Notes: a model not told the origin generated them from the sequence alone. Counted from the first letter of the stretch, positions 16,589 to 24,373 are shown. The stretch: 64,000 nt of DNA from Curtobacterium sp. 9128 (GCF_900086645.1 NZ_LT576451.1:310001-374000); one strand, 5' to 3'. A program made the numbers and translations.

Positions 16589-17101
16589 TCAGTGCCAGAA
16601 CACTGCGTCCCTGACGCGCCCGATCGGAATGTCGTGCCCGACCACCGCCGCTACCCGGATCGCCGCGGTCACGGCGGCGGCTCGGCCGGACGCATCCGCG
16701 TTCCAGACGTCCGGGTAGCCCGCTTCTCCGGGCAGGTGCGGCGCTGGCGGTTCGAGGTCGTAGCCGGCGGCGCGTCCGAGGAACGGAGCGTCACCGTCAG
16801 GTGCCTCGGTCCATTCGGTCACGGTCCCGTCCGGGTGCGCCACCGCGATCTTCTCGTACAGCATGAGGGTCTTGTAGCCGTTCGGGATGCGCTCCTGGGC
16901 TTCCGCGAGCACGAGATCGCGATCCGGATGGCAAAGGCTGACGTAGTCCTTCCCGCGCACCCAGTACTGGCGATCAGCCGAGAGATCCGTAATTGGTCGG
17001 CCGCCCACCGGCCACCGAGAGTTCGACAGACGACGCTCGCCGTCCGTGCGTGACCGCTCGAACTCGCCCCACCAGCGCTTGATGTTCCATTGCCCAGCCA
17101 T
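16589..17101 (-). CDS. Unknown protein at the T7SS locus border
   Basis: This 170-aa soluble, Trp-rich protein (QWNIKRWWGEF, QYWVRGKDY, ending VFWH) is encoded on the reverse strand and converges on the T7SS genes. I do not recognise it. The ATG at 17101 is chosen because TACCGT stands exactly 7 nt before it; the open frame continues upstream to 17362 across the mntH promoter, which is implausible. It may be an accessory or immunity-like gene of the island, or an unrelated neighbour. Confidence 0.65.
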   Translation of the reverse strand: MAGQWNIKRWWGEFERSRTDGERRLSNSRWPVGGRPITDLSADRQYWVRGKDYVSLCHPDRDLVLAEAQERIPNGYKTLMLYEKIAVAHPDGTVTEWTEAPDGDAPFLGRAAGYDLEPPAPHLPGEAGYPDVWNADASGRAAAVTAAIRVAAVVGHDIPIGRVRDAVFWH

Positions 17102-17108
17102 TGCGCCA

Positions 17109-17114
17109 ACGGTA
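17109..17114 (-). promoter_or_regulatory. Leaderless -10 hexamer of the border gene
   Basis: On the minus strand TACCGT is followed by 7 nt and the ATG at 17101, which decides this start. Confidence 0.55.
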
Positions 17115-17133
17115 CTGACCAGACGGACCTTCA

Positions 17134-17149
17134 CCGAGCCTCCAGTCCG
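17134..17149. repeat. Copy of the window-wide 16-mer repeat
   Basis: CCGAGCCTCCAGTCCG lies between two divergent genes, 20 nt upstream of the -10 of the reverse gene. Confidence 0.55.
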
Positions 17150-17184
17150 ACACTCCGCACCATCGCACAACGCACCGAATCCCT

Positions 17185-17204
17185 GAATTCGGCGTGCCGA
17201 ATTC
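17185..17204. promoter_or_regulatory. 20-bp palindromic operator before mntH
   Basis: GAATTCGGC-GT-GCCGAATTC is a perfect inverted repeat with 9-bp arms. It covers about -38 to -19 relative to the predicted mntH +1, so binding would block the promoter. Size and symmetry suit a DtxR/MntR-family metalloregulator; which one is inference. Confidence 0.7.
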
Positions 17205-17209
17205 TCTGG

Positions 17210-17215
17210 CATGCT
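17210..17215 (+). promoter_or_regulatory. Leaderless -10 hexamer of mntH
   Basis: CATGCT stands 7 nt before the ATG at 17223, directly behind the palindromic operator. Confidence 0.45.
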
Positions 17216-17222
17216 GGTCCCC

Positions 17223-18479
17223 ATGACCGACACCGCCACCCCGCGCCTCGCCTCCACCGGCGAGTCCCCGAGGAAGCGCGCTGCCAGCCTGACGCTCCTC
17301 GGTCCCGCGTTCGTCGCCGCCATCGCGTACGTGGACCCCGGCAACGTCGCCGCGAACCTCACGGCAGGGGCGAAGTACGGCTACCTGCTGCTCTGGGTCC
17401 TCGTGGCGGCGAACGCGAGCGCCGTGGTGGTCCAGTACCTGTCGGCGAAGCTCGGGGTCGTCACGGGCAAGTCGCTGCCGGAGCTCCTCGGCATGCGCAT
17501 GAAGCGCACGCCCCGGCTGCTGTTCTGGGCGCAGGCGGAGATCGTGGCTGCGGCGACCGACGTCGCCGAGGTGATCGGCGGCGCGCTCGCCCTGCACCTG
17601 CTGTTCGGCCTGCCGCTCGTCGCTGGAGGGGTGATCACCGGTGTGGTGTCGATGGCGATCCTCGTGCTGCAGAACCGGCGGGGCGCCCGCACGTTCGAGG
17701 TCGTCGTCACCGCGATGCTCGCGATCCTGACGATCGGGTTCTGCGCGGGGCTGCTGTTCGCGCAGGTCTCCCCCGGCGAGCTCGTGTCAGGGCTGGTGCC
17801 GCGGTTCGAGGGTTCCGAGTCGGTGATGCTCGCGGCCTCGATGCTCGGCGCGACCGTGATGCCGCACGCGGTGTACCTGCACTCGGCGCTGGCCAGGGAC
17901 CGGCACGGGGACACCCCGGCTGGGCCCGAACGGCGACGGGTGCTCGTGATGACGCGGTGGGACGTGGCGCTCGCGCTGGTCGTGGCCGGCGGGGTGAACG
18001 TCTGCATGCTCGTCCTGGCGGCGGCGACGCTGCCGGGCGTGCCGGGCACGGACTCGATCCCGGGGGCGCAGGCGGCGATCGCGACGCACGTTGGGCCGGT
18101 CGTGGGCGTGCTGTTCGCGGTGGGGCTGCTGGCGTCGGGGCTCGCCTCGACGTCGGTGGGCTGCATGGCCGGCGCGGAGATCATGCACGGACTGCTGCAC
18201 GTGCGGGTGCCGCTCCTGGTGCGGCGGATCGTGACGCTGGTGCCGGCGATCGTGCTGCTCGCGCTGAACGCCGACGCGACGATGCTGCTCGTGGTGAGCC
18301 AGGTCGTGCTGAGCTTCGGGATCGCGTTCGCGATCGTCCCGCTGGTGGCCTACACGTCCAGGCGGAGCGTGATGGGCGCCGACGTCAACGCCGTCGGGAC
18401 GCGGGTGGTCGCGTGGGTGATCGCGGCGGTGATCGTCGCGCTGAACGTCGCACTGGTGGCTCTGACGCTGGCCGGGTGA
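17223..18479 (+). CDS. mntH: NRAMP-family Mn2+/Fe2+ transporter MntH
   Basis: This 418-aa polytopic membrane protein imports Mn2+ (and Fe2+) with protons. The family signatures are present: DPGNVAANL near residue 41 in the first helix and the metal-binding MPHAVYLHS motif near 212 in helix 6. Eleven helices are expected. The start is taken at ATG 17223 rather than the in-frame ATG at 17211, because the hexamer CATGCT precedes it at leaderless spacing. A perfect 20-bp palindrome just upstream suggests repression by an MntR/DtxR-type protein when metal is plentiful. Confidence 0.93.
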   Translation: MTDTATPRLASTGESPRKRAASLTLLGPAFVAAIAYVDPGNVAANLTAGAKYGYLLLWVLVAANASAVVVQYLSAKLGVVTGKSLPELLGMRMKRTPRLLFWAQAEIVAAATDVAEVIGGALALHLLFGLPLVAGGVITGVVSMAILVLQNRRGARTFEVVVTAMLAILTIGFCAGLLFAQVSPGELVSGLVPRFEGSESVMLAASMLGATVMPHAVYLHSALARDRHGDTPAGPERRRVLVMTRWDVALALVVAGGVNVCMLVLAAATLPGVPGTDSIPGAQAAIATHVGPVVGVLFAVGLLASGLASTSVGCMAGAEIMHGLLHVRVPLLVRRIVTLVPAIVLLALNADATMLLVVSQVVLSFGIAFAIVPLVAYTSRRSVMGADVNAVGTRVVAWVIAAVIVALNVALVALTLAG

Positions 18480-18518
18480 GCCGCACCGCGGGGCGGCGGC
18501 GCGGCGCACCCGCCCGGA

Positions 18519-18821
18519 CTACTCGACGACCTCGACGCCCTTCCAGAACGCCACGTAGCCGCTGTAGTCCTTGCCGACCCGGTCGAACGACGAGGGGATC
18601 GGCGTCGGGTACGACCACGCGGCATCAGGCAGCGTCTGGTCCCCGGCGTGCACGGTGTAGTACTGCGTGTCGCCCTTCCACGGGCAGTGGTACTGCGTGT
18701 CGCTCTCGGTGAAGAGCTCGGTGTTGACGCTCGACGGCGGGAAGTACCAGTTGCCCTCGATCTTGATGAGGTCGTCCTCGGATGCCTCTGCGATGACGGT
18801 GTCGCCGGCGACTGCCTTCAT
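18519..18821 (-). CDS. DUF427 domain protein
   Basis: This 100-aa protein has the DUF427 core: a beta-rich fold with GNWYFPPSSV, a conserved YHCPWKGDTQYY stretch and a C-terminal AFWKGVEV. The family has no established biochemical role. GAAGGAG before the ATG fixes the start. The minus-strand sequence TAGCGT at 18866-18871 is a plausible -10. It is convergent with mntH, 39 nt away. Confidence 0.9.
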   Translation of the reverse strand: MKAVAGDTVIAEASEDDLIKIEGNWYFPPSSVNTELFTESDTQYHCPWKGDTQYYTVHAGDQTLPDAAWSYPTPIPSSFDRVGKDYSGYVAFWKGVEVVE

Positions 18822-18867
18822 GGTGCGCTCCTTCGTTGGTGAGCGGTGTGCTCACCCGTCCGGAACG

Positions 18868-19482
18868 CTACGCGCGCGCCTTGTGTTCCCCCGGGCGGAT
18901 CGTCACGAGCTCCGGCCCGGCGGCGAGCGCCGCGTGCACCCGCTCCGGCCCGATGCCGCGAGCCGCTTCCGAGGCACTGACGAGGTGCTTCACGGCCCGC
19001 CGCAGCCCCGTGTACGCGGCGCACGCGGCAGCAGCCTCCGGCGAGGAGTGGTCGATCCCGACGACGGACAGCGCGTCGATCACGGCGCCGGCGCCGAGCA
19101 TGTCCTCGACGGCGAAGTCCGGCGCATCGGGCACGTCGACCGACTCGCCTGCGGCTTCGGCGGCGTCGCCACCGGAGGGCGCGTGGTCCAGCCCGGCGGC
19201 GATCACCGCGACGACGCACCGGTCACCACGCTCGGCCTGGAGGCTCGTCACCCGTTCCGCGATCGCCGCTGCGTTGCCGAGGTGGCCGGCCACCACCTCG
19301 GGCCCCGCCGGCAGCAGGCGGCGCACCGCCCGGTGGTCGGCACGATCCGGTCCGGCGGTGCCCGGACCGGCGGGGAGGACGTCCACCCAGACGATCAGGT
19401 GCGCTCCCACGGCGACGCGGTGGGCACCCGAGACGCCCCATCCGAAGCGGACCTGGTACTGCTGCTGGCCTCGTTCACGCAC
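18868..19482 (-). CDS. ComB-like 2-phosphosulfolactate phosphatase family protein
   Basis: This 204-aa soluble protein shows ComB-family features: an N-terminal WVDVL after a beta strand (about 30) and GHLGNAAAIAERV (about 72) in place of the usual G-S-x-N-A. A central DMLGAGAVIDAL follows. The family hydrolyses 2-phosphosulfolactate in coenzyme M synthesis, but actinobacterial members without that pathway probably act on other phosphates. The GTG at 19482 is chosen from TATCGT at leaderless spacing. The codons for SLQAE contain a copy of the 16-mer repeat (19233-19247). Confidence 0.6.
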   Translation of the reverse strand: MRERGQQQYQVRFGWGVSGAHRVAVGAHLIVWVDVLPAGPGTAGPDRADHRAVRRLLPAGPEVVAGHLGNAAAIAERVTSLQAERGDRCVVAVIAAGLDHAPSGGDAAEAAGESVDVPDAPDFAVEDMLGAGAVIDALSVVGIDHSSPEAAAACAAYTGLRRAVKHLVSASEAARGIGPERVHAALAAGPELVTIRPGEHKARA

Positions 19483-19488
19483 CCCGTC

Positions 19489-19494
19489 ACGATA
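19489..19494 (-). promoter_or_regulatory. Leaderless -10 hexamer of the ComB-like gene
   Basis: On the minus strand TATCGT is followed by 6 nt and GTG 19482. Confidence 0.5.
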
Positions 19495-19577
19495 ACGCCT
19501 GTGGAGCGCCTGTCCCTTTCCACAGGGCGCCCACTCGGAGCCGTTCACGAGGATGCCCGACGGTACGATCGAGTCCC

Positions 19578-20210
19578 ATGGAGATCGCCCCCGCACCCAC
19601 CCTGACCGGCGACCGCGTCACGCTCGAACCCATCGCGCACGAGCACGCGGACGACCTCAGGGCGGCGGTCGCCGACGGCGATCTGTGGCGCACGTGGTAC
19701 TCCTCGATCCCGGCGCCCGCGCAGGTCGACGACGAGATCGACCGTCGTCTCGCGGAACACGCTGCTGGCCGGATGGTGCCGTTCGCGGTGCGTGACCGGC
19801 CGACCGGACGCGTGGTCGGATCGACCACGTTCATGAACGTCGACACGGCGAACCGCCGGGTCGAGATCGGATCGACGTTCTTGGCGAAGTCCTCACAGCG
19901 CACCGGGATCAACACCGAGTCGAAGCTCCTGATGCTGTCCCACGCGTTCGACGTGTGGCAGTGCATCGCGGTGGAGTTCCGGACGCACTGGCACAACATG
20001 CAGTCTCGCGCGGCGATCGCGGGCCTCGGCGCCAAGCAGGACGGTGTGCTCCGGAACCACCAGATCGGCCGGGACGGCACGCTCCGCGACACCGTGGTGT
20101 TCTCCATCACGTCGTCGGAGTGGCCGACGGTACGGCTCTCCCTGGCCGAGCGGCTCCGGCGTCACGACCGGGCAGAGGGCTCGCGTCGCCGTTCCGCCCG
20201 GCACGCCTGA
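19578..20210 (+). CDS. GNAT acetyltransferase, RimJ/RimL type
   Basis: This 210-aa protein matches the RimL-type GNAT fold: LTGDRVTLEPI at the N-terminus, then FAVRDRPTGRVVGSTTFMNV and RRVEIGSTFLAKSSQRTGINTESKLL. The usual acetyl-CoA binding R/Q-x-x-G-x-G/A appears as QRTGIN. It would transfer acetyl groups to an amine on a protein terminus or small molecule. TACGAT lies 8 nt before the ATG. It ends 1 nt from the convergent carbonic anhydrase gene. Confidence 0.85.
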   Translation: MEIAPAPTLTGDRVTLEPIAHEHADDLRAAVADGDLWRTWYSSIPAPAQVDDEIDRRLAEHAAGRMVPFAVRDRPTGRVVGSTTFMNVDTANRRVEIGSTFLAKSSQRTGINTESKLLMLSHAFDVWQCIAVEFRTHWHNMQSRAAIAGLGAKQDGVLRNHQIGRDGTLRDTVVFSITSSEWPTVRLSLAERLRRHDRAEGSRRRSARHA

Positions 20211-20211
20211 C

Positions 20212-21012
20212 CTACTCGGTGCTGCTGCGCACCGTGCGGCCGTCGAGCGGCTGCGTGGGGCGGTCGTTGTCGTGGTGGACGGCCGTCAGTGCGTCGATCT
20301 GGTCCTGGCCGAGCTCGATCGGCGTCGCGAGGACCACCCAGTGCACGCCTTCGGTGCAGGGCGGCGTCGTGAGCGACCCGTCGTAGGCCCAGTAGGCGCG
20401 GTTGGTGGGCAGCATCGCCGCGACGTCGACGACGTGGCTCCTGGCGGACGTCTCCCCATCGGCCGCTCCGGCGATGTAGGGGTCGAACGCGGCGTCGTGC
20501 ACGCCCGCCTCGGCGAACACCGCGACGACCGCGAGATGCCCCTTTGCATCGGCGTGCACGAAGTGGAACTCGACCGGGTACCGCTTGCCCTCGACGGTGT
20601 GCTCGGACGGAGCGTGGAAGTGCATCTGCTGCAGGTGGTGCGCGGTGCCGTCGATGACGGTCGTCTCGCCTGAGCCGGCGGTGAGCTGCACGGTGCGGCC
20701 GTTGTCGGCGGTGGTCTCGGTGACCTCGCCCTTCTCCACGTCGAGGTCGAGCGGGGCGTCGTGGCCGAGTGCCGGGAGGTCGATGGGCGACTGCGCCTTC
20801 CCGGCGGCGCAGGTGCGGTAGTCGTCGGACACGGAGGCCCAGTGCGCCGGGTCGTCGGTGCCGTCGTAGGCCCAGTGCGCCGGGCTGCTGGTGGCGGAGG
20901 GACCGGGCGTGCCGTGCGCCGTCGTCGTGGACGCCGCACTGCACGCGGTCAGCGTGCCGAGGACAGCGAGGGTCAGCCCGGCCGCGGCGAGGCTCCGATG
21001 TGTTGAGATCAT
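20212..21012 (-). CDS. Alpha-carbonic anhydrase lipoprotein (copy 1)
   Basis: This 266-aa exported enzyme interconverts CO2 and bicarbonate. A lipoprotein signal with lipobox LTAC (Cys24) anchors it outside the membrane. The zinc ligands H131 and H133 (MHFHAPSEH) and H150 (EFHFVH) are present, as is SLTTPPC with the catalytic-site Thr. Cys68 and the PPC cysteine probably form the family disulfide. ATG 21012 is preferred over upstream starts because the hexamer CAGAAT stands 6 nt before it and gives a proper signal peptide. A paralog follows in tandem (21109-21891). Confidence 0.92.
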   Translation of the reverse strand: MISTHRSLAAAGLTLAVLGTLTACSAASTTTAHGTPGPSATSSPAHWAYDGTDDPAHWASVSDDYRTCAAGKAQSPIDLPALGHDAPLDLDVEKGEVTETTADNGRTVQLTAGSGETTVIDGTAHHLQQMHFHAPSEHTVEGKRYPVEFHFVHADAKGHLAVVAVFAEAGVHDAAFDPYIAGAADGETSARSHVVDVAAMLPTNRAYWAYDGSLTTPPCTEGVHWVVLATPIELGQDQIDALTAVHHDNDRPTQPLDGRTVRSSTE

Positions 21013-21018
21013 CGGGCT

Positions 21019-21024
21019 ATTCTG
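21019..21024 (-). promoter_or_regulatory. Leaderless -10 hexamer of carbonic anhydrase copy 1
   Basis: On the minus strand CAGAAT is followed by 6 nt and ATG 21012, in an AT-rich patch that begins with CAGATA 27 nt before the ATG. Confidence 0.45.
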
Positions 21025-21108
21025 CATGTTGCATATCTGATGGTCGGTCAAGTCGTCGAGCTCCTTCCTGTGCCTCGACTCAGCAGCGCGGATCGCTCGG
21101 TACGGGCG

Positions 21109-21891
21109 TCAGGCGAGCGAGTAGTCGACGGTCCGGTCGCCGAGGGGCTGGACGGGGCGGACGTTCTCGACGTGCGCGGCCTCGAGGTCCGCGAGCTGGT
21201 CGGCGCCGAGCTCGATCCGGTCCTCGAGCACGATCCAGCGGACGCCCTCGCTGCACGGCGGCGTTGTGAGGGAACCGTCGTACCGGTAGTGCGACCGCGC
21301 CTCGGGCAGCATCGCGTCGAGGTCGACCGTGCTCTCCCGCCCAGCGCCCGCCGTGGCCCCCGCGACGAAGCTGTCGTACGCGGGGTTGTGCGCACCTCGA
21401 TCGGCCAGGACCCCGACGACCGTGAGCGCCCCGTCCTCGTCCGCGTGGACGAAGTGGAACTCGGCATCGGCTGCCTCACCCTCGACGGTGTGCTCAGAAC
21501 CGGCGTGGAAGTGCAGCTGCACGAGGTGCAGGTCGTCGCCGCCGATCCGGGTGCGCGCGCCGTCGGCGGCCGTGAACTGCACGGTGTGCCCGTTGTCGGC
21601 CGTGATGCCCTCGACCGGGCCGGACGCCTGGAGGTCGAGTGCCGCGCCGCGCTTCGGAGCGGGCAGGTCGATCGGCGACTGCTCCTCGCCGGAGGAGCAC
21701 GTGCCGTACTCCGATGTCAGAGCACCCCAGTGCGACGGCCCCTCGTCACCGGTGTACGACCAGACCGAGCCGGGGTCCCCGCCGTGGGCATCGGCGGCAT
21801 CGGGCTCGGAGGACGACGAACACCCGGCGAGCAAGAGCAGCGCCACGGGGACGGCGACGAGGGACGGGGTGGAACGGGGAAACCTGTGCAT
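21109..21891 (-). CDS. Alpha-carbonic anhydrase lipoprotein (copy 2)
   Basis: This 260-aa paralog of the next downstream gene has lipobox LAGC (Cys24), zinc ligands H127 and H129 (LHFHAGSEH) and H146 (EFHFVH), and the SLTTPPC motif. All catalytic residues are kept, so both copies should be active outside the membrane. The start is set at ATG 21891 by CAATAT at leaderless spacing. Its upstream patch also begins with CAGATA (28 nt before the ATG), so the two copies may share regulation. The gene lies 96 nt before copy 1 on the same strand and diverges from the SRPBCC-like gene. Confidence 0.92.
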   Translation of the reverse strand: MHRFPRSTPSLVAVPVALLLLAGCSSSSEPDAADAHGGDPGSVWSYTGDEGPSHWGALTSEYGTCSSGEEQSPIDLPAPKRGAALDLQASGPVEGITADNGHTVQFTAADGARTRIGGDDLHLVQLHFHAGSEHTVEGEAADAEFHFVHADEDGALTVVGVLADRGAHNPAYDSFVAGATAGAGRESTVDLDAMLPEARSHYRYDGSLTTPPCSEGVRWIVLEDRIELGADQLADLEAAHVENVRPVQPLGDRTVDYSLA

Positions 21892-21897
21892 GCTCAC

Positions 21898-21903
21898 ATA
21901 TTG
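21898..21903 (-). promoter_or_regulatory. Leaderless -10 hexamer of carbonic anhydrase copy 2
   Basis: On the minus strand CAATAT is followed by 6 nt and ATG 21891, in an unusually AT-rich stretch (21897-21920). Confidence 0.45.
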
Positions 21904-21942
21904 AAATATCAAGTATCTGTAACGCCTGAGTGGTCACCTCGG

Positions 21943-21948
21943 TACGGT
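21943..21948 (+). promoter_or_regulatory. Leaderless -10 hexamer of the SRPBCC-like gene
   Basis: TACGGT is followed by 7 nt and ATG 21956. Confidence 0.6.
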
Positions 21949-21955
21949 CACGCGT

Positions 21956-22432
21956 ATGCACGTGGGTCTCCGCCTGGTCCTCGACGCCCCTGTCGACGTC
22001 GTCCGTGATGCCCTCATGGCGCCGGAGGTGATGGTCGGTGTCACCAAGCCGTTCCTGGTCTACCGCTCGCTCGATCCCGACGGGTTCCCGTCGCGGTGGA
22101 CGCCGGGCCGGCCGCACCCGATCGCCGCGAGCGCCTTCGGGCTGCTGCCGAGCGGGACGAGCCACGTGGACATCGACCGGTACGAGGTGGACGGCGTCCC
22201 CGTGCAGCGCGACAACGGCGGCGGGACGAGCGGCTTGTTCGCCCGCATGGACATGCGGCACCGGATGGCCGTGACGGAGCTCCCGGACGGGACGACGCTG
22301 TTCGTCGACCGGCTCGACTACCGGATGCACCCGTGGGCGCTCGGTCTCGCACTGTGGCCGGGCATGTGGGTGATCTGGCAGTGGCGGGCACTCCGGATGC
22401 GGCAGCAGGCCCCGACCTGGCCCCCTGCCTGA
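21956..22432 (+). CDS. SRPBCC-like small protein
   Basis: This 158-aa protein begins MHVGLRLVLDAP and has the size and strand pattern of SRPBCC/polyketide-cyclase ligand-binding proteins (SHVDIDRYEVDGVPV, FVDRLDYRMHPWALGLALWPG). The Trp-rich C-terminal helix could close a hydrophobic pocket. No catalytic residue can be named. It is leaderless and divergent from the carbonic anhydrase pair. The family call is tentative. Confidence 0.6.
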   Translation: MHVGLRLVLDAPVDVVRDALMAPEVMVGVTKPFLVYRSLDPDGFPSRWTPGRPHPIAASAFGLLPSGTSHVDIDRYEVDGVPVQRDNGGGTSGLFARMDMRHRMAVTELPDGTTLFVDRLDYRMHPWALGLALWPGMWVIWQWRALRMRQQAPTWPPA

Positions 22433-22456
22433 CGCAACGCTCCGCACGGAATCGAG

Positions 22457-22472
22457 CCGAGCCTCCCGTCCG
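22457..22472. repeat. Copy of the window-wide 16-mer repeat
   Basis: CCGAGCCTCCCGTCCG, an exact inverse copy, ends 14 nt before the -10 hexamer of the DUF1684 gene. Confidence 0.6.
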
Positions 22473-22486
22473 CCGCGGAGCGGGCG

Positions 22487-22492
22487 TAGCCT
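22487..22492 (+). promoter_or_regulatory. Leaderless -10 hexamer of the DUF1684 gene
   Basis: TAGCCT is followed by 7 nt and GTG 22500. Confidence 0.55.
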
Positions 22493-22499
22493 CGACCAC

Positions 22500-23147
22500 G
22501 TGAGCCAGACGCGCCCCCAGGAGCCGACGACCGACGACCGCGTGCACAGCACGCTGGCGACCGTGGACTGGCGGCGCATGACGTTCGACCTGTACCGCCG
22601 CGTGCGCGCCACCCCCGACCCTGAGACGGCGCACGCGCTGTGGCGGGAGACCCGCGACGCGATGTTCGCGGAGCACCCGGCCAGCCCGCTGCTCGACGAG
22701 GACGCCCGCGACTTCGAGGAGCTCCCGGTCCCGCCGTACGACCCGGAGTGGCGCTTCCGGGCCCGTGTCGAGCCGGCCGAGCCCCAGGTGCTCGACGTCG
22801 AGACCGGCACGGACGGCATCGTGCACTTCGACCGGCTCGGCATCGTGACCCTGCCCGGCATCGGGTCGCTCGACGTGTGGTCGCACGGCGGCTACGCGGG
22901 CGGGGTGTTCATCCCCGTGAAGGACGCCAGCGCCGGGAAGGCCCGCGGGACCTACGGGGGCGGACGCTACCTGCTCGACACGATCAAGGGCGCTGACCTC
23001 GGCGGCGACGACGGCGAACTCGTGCTCGACTTCAACTTCGCGTACAACCCCTCGTGCGCGTACGACCCGGCGTGGGCGTGCCCGCTCGCGCCTCCCGGCA
23101 ACACCGTCGCGGTGGCGATCCCCGTCGGCGAGCAGTACGACTTCTAG
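22500..23147 (+). CDS. DUF1684 family protein
   Basis: This 215-aa cytoplasmic protein carries the DUF1684 signature block: PYDPEWRFRA, a middle LPGIGSLDVWSHGG, then TYGGGRYLLDT, LDFNFAYNPSCAYDPAWACP and a terminal IPVGEQYDF. The family is widespread in actinobacteria and has no proven function. The conserved N-P-S-C-A-Y suggests a metal or ligand site (inference). The TAG stop also forms the first half of the -10 hexamer of the GntR gene. Confidence 0.9.
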   Translation: MSQTRPQEPTTDDRVHSTLATVDWRRMTFDLYRRVRATPDPETAHALWRETRDAMFAEHPASPLLDEDARDFEELPVPPYDPEWRFRARVEPAEPQVLDVETGTDGIVHFDRLGIVTLPGIGSLDVWSHGGYAGGVFIPVKDASAGKARGTYGGGRYLLDTIKGADLGGDDGELVLDFNFAYNPSCAYDPAWACPLAPPGNTVAVAIPVGEQYDF

Positions 23148-23150
23148 GGT
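23145..23150 (+). promoter_or_regulatory. Leaderless -10 hexamer of the GntR gene, overlapping a stop codon
   Basis: TAGGGT is followed by 7 nt and ATG 23158. Its first three bases are the stop codon of the DUF1684 gene. Confidence 0.6.
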
Positions 23151-23157
23151 GGGCGCG

Positions 23158-23523
23158 ATGTCTTCGACCGGGCTCGTGGCGATCGACGCCGGAGGGCGGA
23201 TCCCGCCGTTCGAGCAGGTGCGGTCCCAGATCGCCGCCCAGATCACGGCCGGCTACCTGGTGGACGGGCAGCGGCTGCCGAGTGTCCGGGCGCTCGCCGA
23301 CGAACTCGGGCTCGCGCCGGGGACGGTCGCGAAGGCCTACACCCTGCTCGAGGAGACCGGGCTCGTGCACACCGCACGGGGCGCGGGCACGCGGGTGATC
23401 CGACCGGCGGCCGTGCCGGAGGACGTCGTCGCAGCGGCCCGTGCGCTCGCGGCCGCCGCGCGCGGGGCCGGGTTGTCGGCGGACCAGGCGACGGCGGCGC
23501 TCCGCGACGTCTGGCCCGCGTAG
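23158..23523 (+). CDS. GntR-family regulator, YtrA type
   Basis: This 121-aa protein has a GntR winged helix (about 15-80, PPFEQVRSQIAAQI, LPSVRALADELGLAPGTVAKAY, GAGTRV) and only a short helical tail. That is the YtrA-subfamily layout, where the tail mediates dimerisation. Such proteins usually repress a nearby membrane or ABC-transporter operon; none is adjacent, so the target is unknown. ATG 23158 is chosen over an in-frame GTG at 23149 because of the leaderless hexamer. Confidence 0.88.
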   Translation: MSSTGLVAIDAGGRIPPFEQVRSQIAAQITAGYLVDGQRLPSVRALADELGLAPGTVAKAYTLLEETGLVHTARGAGTRVIRPAAVPEDVVAAARALAAAARGAGLSADQATAALRDVWPA

Positions 23524-23536
23524 GCGCGGCGGGCCC

Positions 23537-24367
23537 TCAGCAGCGCTCGAACACGTACGCCGGCTTCGACACGGGCACCAGGTCCCGGTCGCGCAGGATC
23601 GTCATCGTCGGGCGGTCGTCGAGGTCGCAGACGGACGACCACGACCGGCCGATGTTGTCCGAGTACTCGATGTCGATGACCCGCGCGCCGTAGGTCTTCG
23701 TGTACGCGGCGCACTCCCGGTACTTCACGCACTCCTCGGCGACGACGAAGTCGAACCCGGTGTCACGCTTGCCGGAGGCCCCGAGCTGCGGGGTGTTCTT
23801 CTGCCCGGCGGCGAGCCCGTGCGCATGTGCGACGTCGACGAGCGCCGAGGCCAGCGCGAGGTTCCCCGACCGGGTCAGCGCACCGTGCGACCGCGTCCAC
23901 GAGTCGAGGTTGTCGAACTCGACGGCGTCGAACCCGCGGTCGCTGCACCGGGCGATCGACTTCGTCAGCACCGACACGATCGAGTCGCGCGCGGCGGCCG
24001 TCCTGGTGTCGAGGAACATCTCGTCCGGCCACCCCGGGTCGGACACCGGATCGCCGTCCTCGTCCCGCAGCAGGGCGTCGGCGTGCGACCGCTTCCACAT
24101 CGACGCGTCCTCCGGCTGGGTCTGGAACCCGTTGACGTAGCAGACGTTGTACTTGCCGGACGCGGGGTGCGCGGTGCTGTCGCGCTCGACGATCGTCACG
24201 TCCTCCGCTGGCCGGTACGCGCCACCGAGCTGGTAGTCGGGGACGCCCGAGGTCGGCAGGTTCGTGTAGTCGTGACCCCCGGATGCCGGAGACGAAGCAG
24301 TCGCGCAACCGGACACGAGCAGGGTCCCCACGACGACGGCACCGATGAACAGGGTCCGTGACAGCAT
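23537..24367 (-). CDS. GH114-type endo-alpha-1,4-polygalactosaminidase-like lipoprotein
   Basis: This 276-aa exported protein has lipobox VSGC (Cys21). Its GH114/TIM-barrel core shows YQLGGAYRPAEDVTIVERD, YNVCYVNGFQTQPED and GFDAVEFDNLDSWTRS. The conserved acidic residues of the last motif are the likely catalytic ones. A late AAGQKNTPQL is also typical. Relatives hydrolyse galactosaminogalactan-type polymers, so a role in trimming an extracellular polysaccharide is inferred. GATGAT at leaderless spacing supports the ATG. Confidence 0.85.
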   Translation of the reverse strand: MLSRTLFIGAVVVGTLLVSGCATASSPASGGHDYTNLPTSGVPDYQLGGAYRPAEDVTIVERDSTAHPASGKYNVCYVNGFQTQPEDASMWKRSHADALLRDEDGDPVSDPGWPDEMFLDTRTAAARDSIVSVLTKSIARCSDRGFDAVEFDNLDSWTRSHGALTRSGNLALASALVDVAHAHGLAAGQKNTPQLGASGKRDTGFDFVVAEECVKYRECAAYTKTYGARVIDIEYSDNIGRSWSSVCDLDDRPTMTILRDRDLVPVSKPAYVFERC

Positions 24368-24373
24368 GCACGG

